Below, piece after piece: positions 18,046-27,173 of a stretch of 64,000 nucleotides of DNA. The notes beneath the pieces were generated by a model. That model saw only the letters and a program-made list of their open reading frames with translations, was not told where the DNA came from and ran no database searches. Origin of the DNA: Rhizobium sp. Leaf371. GTDB lineage: Bacteria; Pseudomonadota; Alphaproteobacteria; Rhizobiales; Rhizobiaceae. How positions within the stretch are numbered: position 1 is the stretch's first letter; each line of letters opens with the position of its first letter. The translations under genes were made by a program, and so were the position numbers. The DNA is taken from the NCBI RefSeq assembly GCF_001424045.1, contig NZ_LMQB01000026.1, positions 159,644 to 223,643 of the forward strand, written 5' to 3'.

Positions 18046-19998
18046 TCAGGCCGTCTTTGCCAGGCGGATGCGCGGGCGGCCGAGCTTTCGGGTAATGGTC
18101 ATCAGCGGCACCGGGCCGGTCTCGGTCAGCGCCGAACGCACCGTATCGGCGAGCGTCAGCGTGATGAAATCGGCATTCGTATCCTCCAGCGTGAGGCGCG
18201 GATTGTCCTGGCCATTGGCAAGCGGCACGAAGAGACCGACGCGCAGGCCGGGCTTCAAACGCTTCAGACGACGCACGAAGCTGCGGGCATGCGTCTTGGA
18301 GTTTCCATTGAGAAACGTAAAGACGACCGTGTCGATCGTATCGCTGTCCTTCAGCATGCGCATGTCGGTCGTGGAATGGGCGACGCCGAGGGCATTGGCA
18401 CCCTGAATTTCGAGAAGCTGGGCGAGCATCGTGGCGGCGGCATCGTCGATCTCTCCGCGCCCCCCGATGCAGAGAAGAGAGTGGCCGGTGCCGTCCGGCA
18501 GGTCCATCGCCACGCTCTCACCCGTCCCGTCGTTTTCGTCGTCTTTCGGAGCCTCTTCCTCGGTTTCCTCCTCGTCTGCGATCTCCGAGAGGTTGTCGAC
18601 CAGCGACCGGACGCTGCCGGAAAAGCGCTCGACCTGCGCATCCGACATGACGCCGCGCTGCCTGTCGCCCTCGCCGAGAAGCAGCGCCGGCATGCCGACC
18701 TTTTCGTAATAATCGAGCAGATACTCGTCTTCGAGATACTCCTCCGCATTGGCCGTCGCCTCGTCCGGATCGCCCGCCAGGAGCCGCTGATAGAGCTTCT
18801 CGTGCGGCTCGAGCACGGGATCGTTGCCGAGCAACACGTCAAGAAAGCTGAATTGCGGGACGTAGCGCCCGAGAACGACAAGGCAGACGGTGAGAGGCGT
18901 CGACAGCATCAGACCAAGCGGCCCCCAGAGCCAGGACCAGAAGATGGCCGAGATGATGATCGCGAGCGGCGACAGGCCCGTATGCGATCCGTAGAGCCAG
19001 GGCTCGACGACATTGTTGCTGATCAGCTCCGTCGTCAGGAACAGGGCGCCGACCCAGAACACGAGCGACCAGCCGGGCGCGATCGCGAGCGCCAGAAACA
19101 GCGGCAGGATCATGCCGATGACGGGGCCGATATAGGGCACGAAGCGCAGGACCAGCGTCAGGAGGCCCCAGAGAATGGCATTGGGGATACCGAGGATCCA
19201 GAGGCCGATGGTGATCGGAAAGGCATAGAGCGCGTTCACCACCAGCTGCATCAGCAGATATTTTCCGACCCGCTTGCCGGCGTCCTGAAGCGCTTCGGTC
19301 GTTCGGTGCAGATCGTTGAGGCCGACGAGGCGGATGAAGCGATCGCGCAGATCCTCCCGCTCCAGAAGCATGAAGATGACGAGCACGATGACGAGACCGG
19401 CGGTTGCAAACGGACTGATCAGCGGCAGGATGAAGTTGCCGAGTGTCTGGATCGGATTCGAGCGTGTGACGATCTCGACCGGCATGGGCTCGCGCGAGGT
19501 CGGCGCGGTCGCGGCGGCGGCCGTGGCGTCCTGGCTCTCCTCCGCCCGCGTCTGGATTTCCTCCCCGACCCGTTCGACGATGCCGCTGAGATGCTTCATG
19601 ATGCCGTCGCCGGACCCGGCCTGCGCCAGTGTCTGGACCTTGACGACGATATTGCGCTGATAGGCAGGGATATTCTGGGCGAGATTTGCCACCTGCGAAG
19701 CGACGATGACGCTGAAGAGTGCGATCGCGCAGAAAGCCGAGGCGACCGCGATCATCACCGCGGCGATCTTCGGCACCGAACGGCGGCGCAGGAAGGAGAC
19801 GATCGGCGCCAGCGTGAAGGTGAGAAGCAGCGACAGCGCGAGCGGAACGAAGATCTCCTGCCCCACCTTCAACACGACGGTGACGCCGATCAGGATCAGC
19901 AGGACATGACCCGACAGCCTGTTGGCGGTGCCAGGTTCGCGCGGCGATGAAAGGTCAGTCTTGCGAAGAGAGGTGGTAACGGTCGCTTTGGTGCTCAC
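18046..19998 (-). CDS. AI-2E family transporter (PerM-like) with C-terminal extension
   Basis: This 650-residue membrane protein has about eight helices in the first 380 residues, in the usual AI-2E/PerM arrangement (LSGHVLLILIGVTVVLK, then IFVPLALSLLLTFTLAPIVSFLRRR, later helices with FLPLISPF-like and LRFVPYIGPVIGMILPLFLALAI). Pfam-style members are about 350-400 residues. Here about 250 further soluble residues follow, containing an acidic stretch (EEETEEEAPKDDEND) and a Rossmann-like end. Transport function is named from the family only. It is convergent with the GntR gene, with 19 bp between stops. Confidence 0.88.
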   Translation of the reverse strand: MSTKATVTTSLRKTDLSSPREPGTANRLSGHVLLILIGVTVVLKVGQEIFVPLALSLLLTFTLAPIVSFLRRRSVPKIAAVMIAVASAFCAIALFSVIVASQVANLAQNIPAYQRNIVVKVQTLAQAGSGDGIMKHLSGIVERVGEEIQTRAEESQDATAAAATAPTSREPMPVEIVTRSNPIQTLGNFILPLISPFATAGLVIVLVIFMLLEREDLRDRFIRLVGLNDLHRTTEALQDAGKRVGKYLLMQLVVNALYAFPITIGLWILGIPNAILWGLLTLVLRFVPYIGPVIGMILPLFLALAIAPGWSLVFWVGALFLTTELISNNVVEPWLYGSHTGLSPLAIIISAIFWSWLWGPLGLMLSTPLTVCLVVLGRYVPQFSFLDVLLGNDPVLEPHEKLYQRLLAGDPDEATANAEEYLEDEYLLDYYEKVGMPALLLGEGDRQRGVMSDAQVERFSGSVRSLVDNLSEIADEEETEEEAPKDDENDGTGESVAMDLPDGTGHSLLCIGGRGEIDDAAATMLAQLLEIQGANALGVAHSTTDMRMLKDSDTIDTVVFTFLNGNSKTHARSFVRRLKRLKPGLRVGLFVPLANGQDNPRLTLEDTNADFITLTLADTVRSALTETGPVPLMTITRKLGRPRIRLAKTA

Positions 19999-20070
19999 AT
20001 GTCTCTCCAGAACCCGCGCCAGAACCCGCGGACGGCGCGGCTAAGGACCGAGCTTTAGAGAACACTGATG

Positions 20071-20106
20071 CCGAATATTGGTTCCCTTCGCCAGACCAAT
20101 ATCGGG
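20071..20106. repeat. Imperfect inverted repeat CCGAATATTGGT / ACCAATATCGG
   Basis: The two arms are complementary apart from one bulged A, with about 12 nt between them. It lies in the 221-bp gap between the DUF4142 stop and the AI-2E transporter start. It is too weak in T-run for a terminator; an operator or structured 5' leader is possible. Confidence 0.4.
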
Positions 20107-20219
20107 CTAGAACGGGAAGATGCGAGAAGGCAGCAACGACGCTGCCGTCTCGGTGGCTCTAAAGGCCCGCCTGCGGGGCCGGGACGATCCGTCCTCAGCC
20201 ATGGTATCGCGGCGTGGCG

Positions 20220-20753
20220 TTACTCGGCGTCGAGCGTCTGGGCCATTTCGTAGTGATGCTGGAGCGCCGGCAGCGTCTTGGCAGCCCAGCTCTTCAGTTC
20301 CGCCGTCTCGCCTTCTTCGCCGTAGCGCTTGAAGAGATCGACGGCGTTCTCATGGGCGGTGACCTGCTGGTCGTGATACTCCTCGTTGAAATCGGCGCCC
20401 TGCAGCGCCTTCAGATCGTCGAGCATGCCTTTTTGGGCGGATGACAGGGCATTGGCCGGCGGCGGGCTGAGCTTGAGGTCGCCGACCATCGTCTTCAGTT
20501 CGCTGCTGGTCTTTTCGTGATCGGCGATCATCTGCTGAGCGAAGGCCTTGGTGGCCTCGTCGCCCCGCTCGACCGCAAGCTTGCTGGATTCGATCTCGAA
20601 CATGTCGCTGGCCGCCGCTTCCTGCACGAAGTCCTGTGTCTTTGGCGCGATGCCGGCCACGCTGTTGATGCCGGATTTTTCAGCGGCCGACTGGGCGTGA
20701 ACGCCGGTTGCAAGCAGAAGGGATGCCGTGACGGCGGCAAGAATGCGTTTCAT
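20220..20753 (-). CDS. DUF4142 secreted protein
   Basis: This 177-residue protein has a signal peptide (MKRILAAVTASLLLATGVHA, cleavage near residue 20). The DUF4142 four-helix ferritin-like fold follows, with QDFVQEAAASDMFEIESSKLA and a histidine in MIADHEKTSSEL. The family is periplasmic and often stress-linked; its biochemical role is unknown to me. The ATG at 20753 gives the signal peptide; a longer in-frame reading to 20822 was rejected. An EcfG-like promoter (20786-20810) precedes it. Confidence 0.87.
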   Translation of the reverse strand: MKRILAAVTASLLLATGVHAQSAAEKSGINSVAGIAPKTQDFVQEAAASDMFEIESSKLAVERGDEATKAFAQQMIADHEKTSSELKTMVGDLKLSPPPANALSSAQKGMLDDLKALQGADFNEEYHDQQVTAHENAVDLFKRYGEEGETAELKSWAAKTLPALQHHYEMAQTLDAE

Positions 20754-20785
20754 GGGGTGATCTCCTTTGAATGGATGCACCGTCG

Positions 20786-20810
20786 AACTACGGTCTGCCA
20801 TCTCGGTTCC
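20786..20810 (-). promoter_or_regulatory. Possible EcfG (general stress sigma) promoter
   Basis: On the minus strand GGAAC (20806-20810) is followed after 17 nt by GTT (20786-20788), close to the alphaproteobacterial EcfG consensus GGAAC-N16/17-cGTT, with the base before GTT being A. It is 33 bp from the DUF4142 ATG, giving a short leader. It is a single short match. Confidence 0.4.
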
Positions 20811-21011
20811 GTCGAGGCGCACAGAAAGGCCATCGCCCCGCGAGGCGCCTTGCCATTGGGCTCCTCGCGTTCGTCGTCCCTGTCCTTCGGCTCTAACGCG
20901 TTGAGCTGTCGCAGGATTTTTTGCGGCGAATCGATTCCGATTTCCCGGATAATGCAGTAGTAGTCATCCCTATCCCGATCCATCACGCACAGCCGGCGAG
21001 ATACGAACATC

Positions 21012-24000
21012 ATGAGCATTGGTTCCAGCAAGGCGACCTGGCCCTTCGGCGGTGGCGAGCTTGGCGGCCGCATTCGGGACTTCGACTGGGCCTCGACCTC
21101 GCTCGGGCCGATGTCCACCTGGCCCCCCAATCTGCGAATCAAGGTCAACTCGATGATCAACTCGCCGATCCCGCAGGTGCTGATGTGGGGTCCGGATCAT
21201 GTGATGATCTACAATGACGGCTACCGGGAAATCGCCGGCGGCAATCATCCGAGCGCGCTCGGCGGCAAGGTGCCGGAGATCTGGCCGGAAATCTGGGATT
21301 GGAACAGCCGGATCCTGAGCCGCGGCCTTCAGGGTGAGGTCCAGAGCTTTCGGGATCAGCCTCTGGTGCTGAACCGAAATGGTCGGCCCGAAGAGATCGT
21401 TTTCGACCTGTTCTACACGCCCATTTACAACGACGAGGGCGCGGTCGATGGCGTTCTCTGCACAGTGCTGGAGAACACCGATCGCGTGCGGGCCGTGCGG
21501 GCGCTGGCCGAAAGCCAGGCCGAACTGAGCCGGATCAGCGATGCGCTGCCCATTCTCGTCGGGTTCCTGGATGTCGATCACATCTACCGCTTTGCCAACA
21601 AGGGCTATCTGGACTGGTTCGGCCATCCCGCGAGTGCGGTCGTCGGCCGGCACATCGGCGAGATCATCGGCGAGGACTATTATCGCAAGCGGCTCCCCTT
21701 TCTCGATCGCGCCTTTGCCGGCGAGCCTGTCGTCACGGACACGGTGATCCGCAGGCCGGGCGGCGACGACCGGACCGCCGAGGTGCGATACCTTCCGCGG
21801 ATGACCGATGGCGGCACGGTCGATGGCATCTACATCTTGCTGATCGACATCGAAGACCGCAAGCGTGCCGAACGCGAGCTGGTGGCCAGCAACGACCGGT
21901 TTCGCGCCGCGGTGCGCGCCGTGCATGGCGTGCTCTGGACCAACAGCGCCGATGGCCGGATGATCGGGCCGCAGCCGGGCTGGGCCGAACTGACAGGCCA
22001 GGCCTACGAAGCCTATCAGGATTACGGCTGGGCGGATGCGGTGCATCCCGACGACCGGCAGGCGACGGTCGAGGCCTGGAACGGCGCCGTTGCACACCGG
22101 CACACCTTCATCTGGGAGCACCGGGTGCGCCGGCATGACGGCGCCTGGCGGATGTTTGCCATTCGCGGCGTTCCCATCTTCGATGAGCAGGGCGACATCA
22201 CCGAATGGGTCGGCGTCCACACCGATATCAGCGACCAGCGGCAGGCGGAAGACGAGCTGCGCCGCCACGCGGTGCACCTGGAGCGGCAGGTTCGCCACCG
22301 CCAGCGCGCCGAAGAGCAGTTGCGTCTGCTCAACGAGACGCTGGAGGCCCGCGTCGGCGAGGAGATCGCCATACGCCGCCAGGCGGAGCGGGCTTTGCAA
22401 CAGGCGCAGAAGATGGAGACGATCGGCAAGCTGACCGGCGGCGTCGCCCACGACTTCAACAATCTGCTGCAGGTCGTCTCCGGCAATCTGCAGCTTCTGT
22501 CCAAGGACGTGGCCGGCAATGAGCGAGCCGAACGGCGGGTCGCCAACGCACTGGCCGGCGTCAGCCGCGGCGCCAAGCTCGCAAGCCAGCTCCTCGCCTT
22601 TGGTCGCCGACAGGCCCTGGAGCCCAAGGTCATCAATGTCGGCCGCTTCATGTCGGGCATGGACGATCTGCTGCGACGCTCGATCGGCGAGGCGATCGAG
22701 CTCGAAACCATCGTCGCCGGCGGCTTGTGGAACACGTTTGTCGATCCGGTACAGGTCGAGAATGCGGTCTTGAACCTTGCGATCAACGCGCGCGACGCCA
22801 TGGAAGGCAACGGCAAGCTCACGATCGAGGTCGGTAACGCCTATCTCGATGACGACTATGCCCGCAACCATGCCGAAGTCGAGGCGGGCCAATATGTGGT
22901 TCTCTCGGTCAGCGATACGGGATCGGGCATTGCGCCGGAGGTGCTGGAACAGGTCTTCGAGCCGTTCTTCTCCACGAAGGCCGAGGGTAAGGGCAGCGGG
23001 CTTGGCCTGTCGATGGTCTACGGCTTCGTCAAGCAGTCGGGCGGTCATGTGAAGATTTACAGCGAGGTCGGTCACGGCACGACGGTCAAGCTCTATCTGC
23101 CCCGTGCCACGGCCGGCGAAGACCGCGAGGTCACGATCCAGTCCGGCCCCGTTGTCGGCGGCACGGAAATGATCCTCGTGGTGGAGGATGACGACGAGGT
23201 GCGCAACACGGTCGTGGAGATGCTGAGCGATCTCGGCTACGGCGTCTTGAAGGCGACCAATGCGCAGAACGCCCTGAGCGTCGTGGAAAGCGGCATCGCG
23301 ATCGATCTCCTGTTCACGGACGTCGTCATGCCCGGACCTTTGAAAAGCGTGGAGATGGCGCGCAAGGCAAAAGAGCGCCTGCCCGATATCGCCGTGCTCT
23401 TCACCTCGGGCTATACCGAGAACTCGATCGTTCACGGCGGTCGTCTGGATGCAGGCGTCGAGCTTCTCTCCAAGCCCTATACCCGCGAGGCGCTTGCCCG
23501 GAAAATCCGGCATGTCATCGCCAACCAGAAACAGCGCTCCGCCATGAACATGCGGGTCTCGGGCACGATCGCTCCCGGTCTCGACGCGTCAGGTGCAGCC
23601 ACGTCCCATCCCGCAGCAGCAACGTCCGATGCGCCCATCCCAGCGGCTCCCGTATCCGTGCCGCTCGTGACACGGGCACCCGAGCCGGCGCCGCTGACGG
23701 TTCTGGTCGTCGAGGACGACCCGCTGATCCGCGCCAACACCGTCGAACTCGTCGAGGATTTCGGCCATGCCGTGATCGAGGCAGGCAGTGCGCGCGAGGC
23801 GAGGGAGAGGCTGGCCGATCGCACGATCGACGTTCTCGTGACGGATCTCGGCCTTCCCGATGCCTCCGGCGCGGATCTGGCCGCGGAAGCTCTGGCGACG
23901 AACCCGTCCCTCGGCATCGTCTTTGCCACGGGCAACGATCACGCACCGGACAGGGCGCCACCGGATGCGGTGCTGTTGCGCAAGCCCTATGATGCAGATG

Positions 24001-24050
24001 GTCTGGAAGCCGCGATCAAGGCAGCCGTTCGCAGAGCTACCGCGACCTGA
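21012..24050 (+). CDS. Hybrid sensor histidine kinase with PAS domains and two receiver domains
   Basis: This 1012-residue cytoplasmic sensor kinase has no membrane segments. In order it has an N-terminal PAS-like fold (about 30-160, with the motif WPPNLRIKVN), two PAS/PAC segments (about 175-285 and 297-410), a short coiled linker, and a HisKA with phosphoacceptor H480 in GGVAHDFNNLL. A HATPase follows (NLAINARDAM, DTGSGIAPE and GKGSGLGLSMVYGF), then two receivers with phosphoryl aspartates D770 (FTDVVMPG) and D945 (VTDLGLP), joined by an Ala/Pro linker. Absence of a membrane anchor suggests an internal signal such as light or redox. No separate response regulator is adjacent. Confidence 0.92.
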   Translation: MSIGSSKATWPFGGGELGGRIRDFDWASTSLGPMSTWPPNLRIKVNSMINSPIPQVLMWGPDHVMIYNDGYREIAGGNHPSALGGKVPEIWPEIWDWNSRILSRGLQGEVQSFRDQPLVLNRNGRPEEIVFDLFYTPIYNDEGAVDGVLCTVLENTDRVRAVRALAESQAELSRISDALPILVGFLDVDHIYRFANKGYLDWFGHPASAVVGRHIGEIIGEDYYRKRLPFLDRAFAGEPVVTDTVIRRPGGDDRTAEVRYLPRMTDGGTVDGIYILLIDIEDRKRAERELVASNDRFRAAVRAVHGVLWTNSADGRMIGPQPGWAELTGQAYEAYQDYGWADAVHPDDRQATVEAWNGAVAHRHTFIWEHRVRRHDGAWRMFAIRGVPIFDEQGDITEWVGVHTDISDQRQAEDELRRHAVHLERQVRHRQRAEEQLRLLNETLEARVGEEIAIRRQAERALQQAQKMETIGKLTGGVAHDFNNLLQVVSGNLQLLSKDVAGNERAERRVANALAGVSRGAKLASQLLAFGRRQALEPKVINVGRFMSGMDDLLRRSIGEAIELETIVAGGLWNTFVDPVQVENAVLNLAINARDAMEGNGKLTIEVGNAYLDDDYARNHAEVEAGQYVVLSVSDTGSGIAPEVLEQVFEPFFSTKAEGKGSGLGLSMVYGFVKQSGGHVKIYSEVGHGTTVKLYLPRATAGEDREVTIQSGPVVGGTEMILVVEDDDEVRNTVVEMLSDLGYGVLKATNAQNALSVVESGIAIDLLFTDVVMPGPLKSVEMARKAKERLPDIAVLFTSGYTENSIVHGGRLDAGVELLSKPYTREALARKIRHVIANQKQRSAMNMRVSGTIAPGLDASGAATSHPAAATSDAPIPAAPVSVPLVTRAPEPAPLTVLVVEDDPLIRANTVELVEDFGHAVIEAGSAREARERLADRTIDVLVTDLGLPDASGADLAAEALATNPSLGIVFATGNDHAPDRAPPDAVLLRKPYDADGLEAAIKAAVRRATAT

Positions 24051-24144
24051 CCATCGGCCTGCCGGGTGCAGACGTGATGACCGTGCGAGCGTTCTGGGAT
24101 GCCATCGCATGGCAAGCTATGGAAATCCAAGCCGGAGCGCTGTT

Positions 24145-24357
24145 TTACGCCTCCGCGCCGACCACGCTCCACAGAAGCTCCTCTGTGTTCAGGCCGTCGC
24201 TGAACAAGGCGACGAGATAGGCGGCCTCGATTTCGGCCTTCGGGCCGGTATGGGGTATCTGGCGATGATCGCAGAGACGCTGGAAGACGCGAAAGAGCAT
24301 ATCCATCTCTGTCGGCGTAATCACAGTCCCTTCCTGAAAAACATACGAGCCCAGCAT
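24145..24357 (-). CDS. Small conserved-looking protein, unknown function (paralogue of 24748-24957)
   Basis: This 70-residue protein contains ITPTEMDMLFRVFQRLCDHR and ends in an acidic helix (NTEELLWSVV). It aligns loosely with the 69-residue product at 24748-24957: both have a RVF/RVY helix, a basic segment, a small-residue helix with AA.LV and an EELL.xV end. They look like divergent paralogues of a small helical protein. No named family recognised. Confidence 0.65.
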   Translation of the reverse strand: MLGSYVFQEGTVITPTEMDMLFRVFQRLCDHRQIPHTGPKAEIEAAYLVALFSDGLNTEELLWSVVGAEA

Positions 24358-24747
24358 GACCTGCTCCCGGCTACTCTACAGCAGCCTTTATTGCCGATCC
24401 GGCGCGGATGTCGTCGCCGTACGATCCATCTCATGTCACGTAACGTTTACCACAGCTATTTCAATATGTCGTGGAAGTTGCAGTATGGATCAAAGCGGCT
24501 GTCGTAGAAAAACCTGCGCCCCGACGGATTCAGGAGGCCTGCTTGCTGTTTATAAGCCGTCAGCGTTGGAAGAATTCTTGCCTTCTACGCGCTTCTTTTT
24601 CGAGGAGAACCATTGTTTTTCCGTAAATCGAACCAAATGAGGTTTTACACTTTTACCCGAACTGCCCTATTTTCATTTACGGGATATCCCGAACATGAAA
24701 ACTGCTCGGCCATCGCCTGGCAGCGTTAACGAGAAGAGACTGAACCG
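24358..24747. other. Intergenic region between two divergent small genes
   Basis: This 390-bp gap contains no coding frame I trust. It must hold the promoters of both small genes, but no known promoter or operator was identified in it. It is more AT-rich than neighbouring genes. Confidence 0.5.
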
Positions 24748-24957
24748 ATGCCTTGGCGTAACGAACCCATGCTTCCCGAGCATGTCGCTCTCTGTCAGCG
24801 CGTCTACGACGCCGCTCGCAAGAAACGCAAGATCGCGCCCGACAGCGATGCCAGCAATCCTGTCGCCGCCCTCGTCCTCACGCTCTATCGACACGGCGTT
24901 CTCGACGAGGAAGAACTTCTCAAGCGTGTGCTGAAGGCGCTCGACGAGAAGAACTGA
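24748..24957 (+). CDS. Small conserved-looking protein, unknown function (paralogue of 24145-24357)
   Basis: This 69-residue protein starts MPWRNEPMLPEHVALCQRVYD and ends EEELLKRVLKALDEKN. It is probably all helical, with an amphipathic C-terminal helix. It shares the layout of the divergent gene at 24145-24357. An ATG at residue 8 is a possible alternative start. No function can be named. Confidence 0.7.
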   Translation: MPWRNEPMLPEHVALCQRVYDAARKKRKIAPDSDASNPVAALVLTLYRHGVLDEEELLKRVLKALDEKN

Positions 24958-24991
24958 CGCGGCGGCAACAGGCGCGCTGCTGCGCGTCCGT

Positions 24992-25031
24992 TTTCAGGTC
25001 TGGGCGCTTTCAGGTCTGCCGCTTTCAGGTC
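24992..25031. repeat. Three direct repeats of TTTCAGGTC
   Basis: Copies lie at 24992-25000, 25008-25016 and 25023-25031, spaced by 16 and 15 bp, in the short gap between the convergent small gene and pbpC. They look like a small tandem expansion of a unit near CGCTTTCAGGTCTG. Confidence 0.7.
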
Positions 25032-25043
25032 AGAGAGCGTTGA

Positions 25044-27173
25044 TCACTGCAGGAAGACCCGGACGCTTGCCGCGCGTCCCGCCGCGTCGATCACCGTCAG
25101 CGTGGAATAGCCGGCCCCATCCGGCACCCACTGGTTGACGCGCCGCCGGGTCAGATCGGCCAGGGGCCGGCCATTGGCCAGCCAGCGAAACGGCGCCCGG
25201 CCCCCCTGGAGCTTGAGCATCAGCGGCAAAGGCACGCCTGCGACATCCTTGCCGAGATCGACGCGCGCGCCTTCGGGCGGATAGACGATCTGCGGTGCGG
25301 CTTCCCGAATGGTGGCGCGAGGCAGGCCGCTCGTCGTCATGGAGAAGCGGCGCTGGCTGATGGGCAACTCCTGTGCCGCAATGCGAACGGCGCCCGCCGG
25401 CGCCAGCGGCAGCGGCACGCCGGCAATGCCCGATTTGGCAAAGGCTTCGAACAGGACCGGCGCCGCCGTGGCATAGCCGGTCATGCCCGGCACGGCACCG
25501 TTGTCGGCGCGCCCGACCCAGACGCCGAGCACCGTCCGCCCGTCATAACCGACCGACCAGGCATCGCGATAGCCATAGCTCGTGCCTGTCTTGTAGGCGA
25601 TCCCACGGCGGGCGCTTCCGGTGGGCGGCAGGACGCTGGAGAGAATATCGGCCACCTGCCATGTCGCGGCCGGATCGAGCATCGGCTCGCCGGACATCGG
25701 TCCGGGCACGGAATCGACCCCATCGCCGAGGCGCACAGGGTCGCCTTCATTGGCCAGCCCGGCATAGAGTTGCACCAGATCGCGCAGCGTCACGCCAAGG
25801 CCGCCGAGCCCGATCGCCAGACCCGGGGCCTCTTCGGGCGGCAGGATGGGGTTGATGCCGGCCCGGCGCATGCGCAACATCAGCCGGGACGGGCCGACGG
25901 CATCCAGCAAGCGGATGGCGGGAACGTTGAGCGACAATTGCAAAGCCTGACGGATCGTGACGTCGCCCTGATAGGTCATGTCGAAGTTGCGCGGGCGGTA
26001 TCCGAAGAAGTCGGCAGGGCGATCTTCGATCACGGTCTCCTGCGAGACCAGCCCCTCCTCGAAGGCAAGGCCGTAGATGAAGGGTTTGAGCGTCGATCCC
26101 GGCGAGCGCGGCACGCGGGTCATGTCGATCCAGCCCTTGCGGCTCGAATCGAAGTAATCCGAAGAACCCACCTCTGCCAGGATCTCGCCCGTGGCCGCAT
26201 CGGCCATGACCATCGCGATCGAGAGGCGCGGCCCCGCCCGCTCCGCTGCAGCCTTCGCCACGGATTCGAGCGCGGCCTGAACGGGCGCGACCAGCGTGGT
26301 ACGCAGCGTGGGAGCGGCAGGCGCCTTGCGGCGGGCGGTTTCGGCGAGATGCGGACTGAGCGTCGGCAAGGGACGCCGGCGACCGGGCACGGGCATAAGG
26401 CTTGCGCGCTCCGCCTCCCCCTCGCCGATCACGGCGGCAACTGCAGCACGCTCCAGCACGCGGGCCCGGGCCGTTTCGGCCGCCCGGGGATGCCTGTCCG
26501 GGCGGCGACGTTCGGGCAGTTGCGGCAGGGCCACCAGCAGGGAGGCCTCCGCGACCGTCAGGCGGCGCGGCTCCTTTCCGAAATAGGCAAGACTTGCCGC
26601 CCGCACGCCCTCCAGATTGCCGCCATAGGGCGCATGGGTGAGGTAGAGGTCGAGAATCTGCGCCTTGGTCAGCCGGCGCTCCAGCTGCCACGCGCGCACC
26701 ATCTGCCGAAGTTTTGCACCGATCGACCGGCTTTCGCGCGGCTCGATCAGGCGGGCGACCTGCATGGACAGGGTCGAGGCGCCAGACACGATGCGCCCAT
26801 GGGTAATGAACTGCACGGCGGCACGGGCAAGCGCGCGAAAATCGATGCCGTCATGCTCGGCGAACCGGCGGTCTTCATAGGCGACCAGCATCCGGACGAA
26901 TTGCGGATCGACATCCGTTGCGGTCGTCCTCAGCCGCCAGCGTCCATCGCCTGTCGCAAAGGCGCGCAACAGCCGGCCGTCGCGATCGACCATTTCGGCC
27001 GATGTCGCGAGCGCCGGGCCGTCGAGCGGCGGCGGATAGGCATGATCCGCGGCATCGATGCCGAAACCGGCGACGACGACGATCGCGACAAGCATGCCGC
27101 CACCGACGAGGGTGGCGGTCATCGCCCGGGCAAGACCGCGAGGCTTCAAGAGTGGGCTATCCGAAGGACGCAT
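25044..27173 (-). CDS. pbpC: Penicillin-binding protein 1C
   Basis: This 709-residue bifunctional peptidoglycan synthase has a membrane anchor at about 18-40 and a GT51 transglycosylase with catalytic E100 in EDRRFAEHDGID. The transpeptidase has S360 and K363 in SPGSTLKPF, an SLN motif and KTGTS near 540. The C-terminal BiPBP_C beta domain (about 620-709) is present. The ATG at 27173 overlaps the stop of the alpha-2-macroglobulin gene by ATGA. This pairing is the well-known yfhM-pbpC arrangement, in which the macroglobulin is thought to trap proteases when the wall is damaged. Confidence 0.95.
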   Translation of the reverse strand: MRPSDSPLLKPRGLARAMTATLVGGGMLVAIVVVAGFGIDAADHAYPPPLDGPALATSAEMVDRDGRLLRAFATGDGRWRLRTTATDVDPQFVRMLVAYEDRRFAEHDGIDFRALARAAVQFITHGRIVSGASTLSMQVARLIEPRESRSIGAKLRQMVRAWQLERRLTKAQILDLYLTHAPYGGNLEGVRAASLAYFGKEPRRLTVAEASLLVALPQLPERRRPDRHPRAAETARARVLERAAVAAVIGEGEAERASLMPVPGRRRPLPTLSPHLAETARRKAPAAPTLRTTLVAPVQAALESVAKAAAERAGPRLSIAMVMADAATGEILAEVGSSDYFDSSRKGWIDMTRVPRSPGSTLKPFIYGLAFEEGLVSQETVIEDRPADFFGYRPRNFDMTYQGDVTIRQALQLSLNVPAIRLLDAVGPSRLMLRMRRAGINPILPPEEAPGLAIGLGGLGVTLRDLVQLYAGLANEGDPVRLGDGVDSVPGPMSGEPMLDPAATWQVADILSSVLPPTGSARRGIAYKTGTSYGYRDAWSVGYDGRTVLGVWVGRADNGAVPGMTGYATAAPVLFEAFAKSGIAGVPLPLAPAGAVRIAAQELPISQRRFSMTTSGLPRATIREAAPQIVYPPEGARVDLGKDVAGVPLPLMLKLQGGRAPFRWLANGRPLADLTRRRVNQWVPDGAGYSTLTVIDAAGRAASVRVFLQ

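Noticed and set aside
20970..23513. An 847-codon minus-strand frame.
   Set aside because: It is antisense to the hybrid histidine kinase, whose motifs are unmistakable. The mirrored residue composition has no family pattern.
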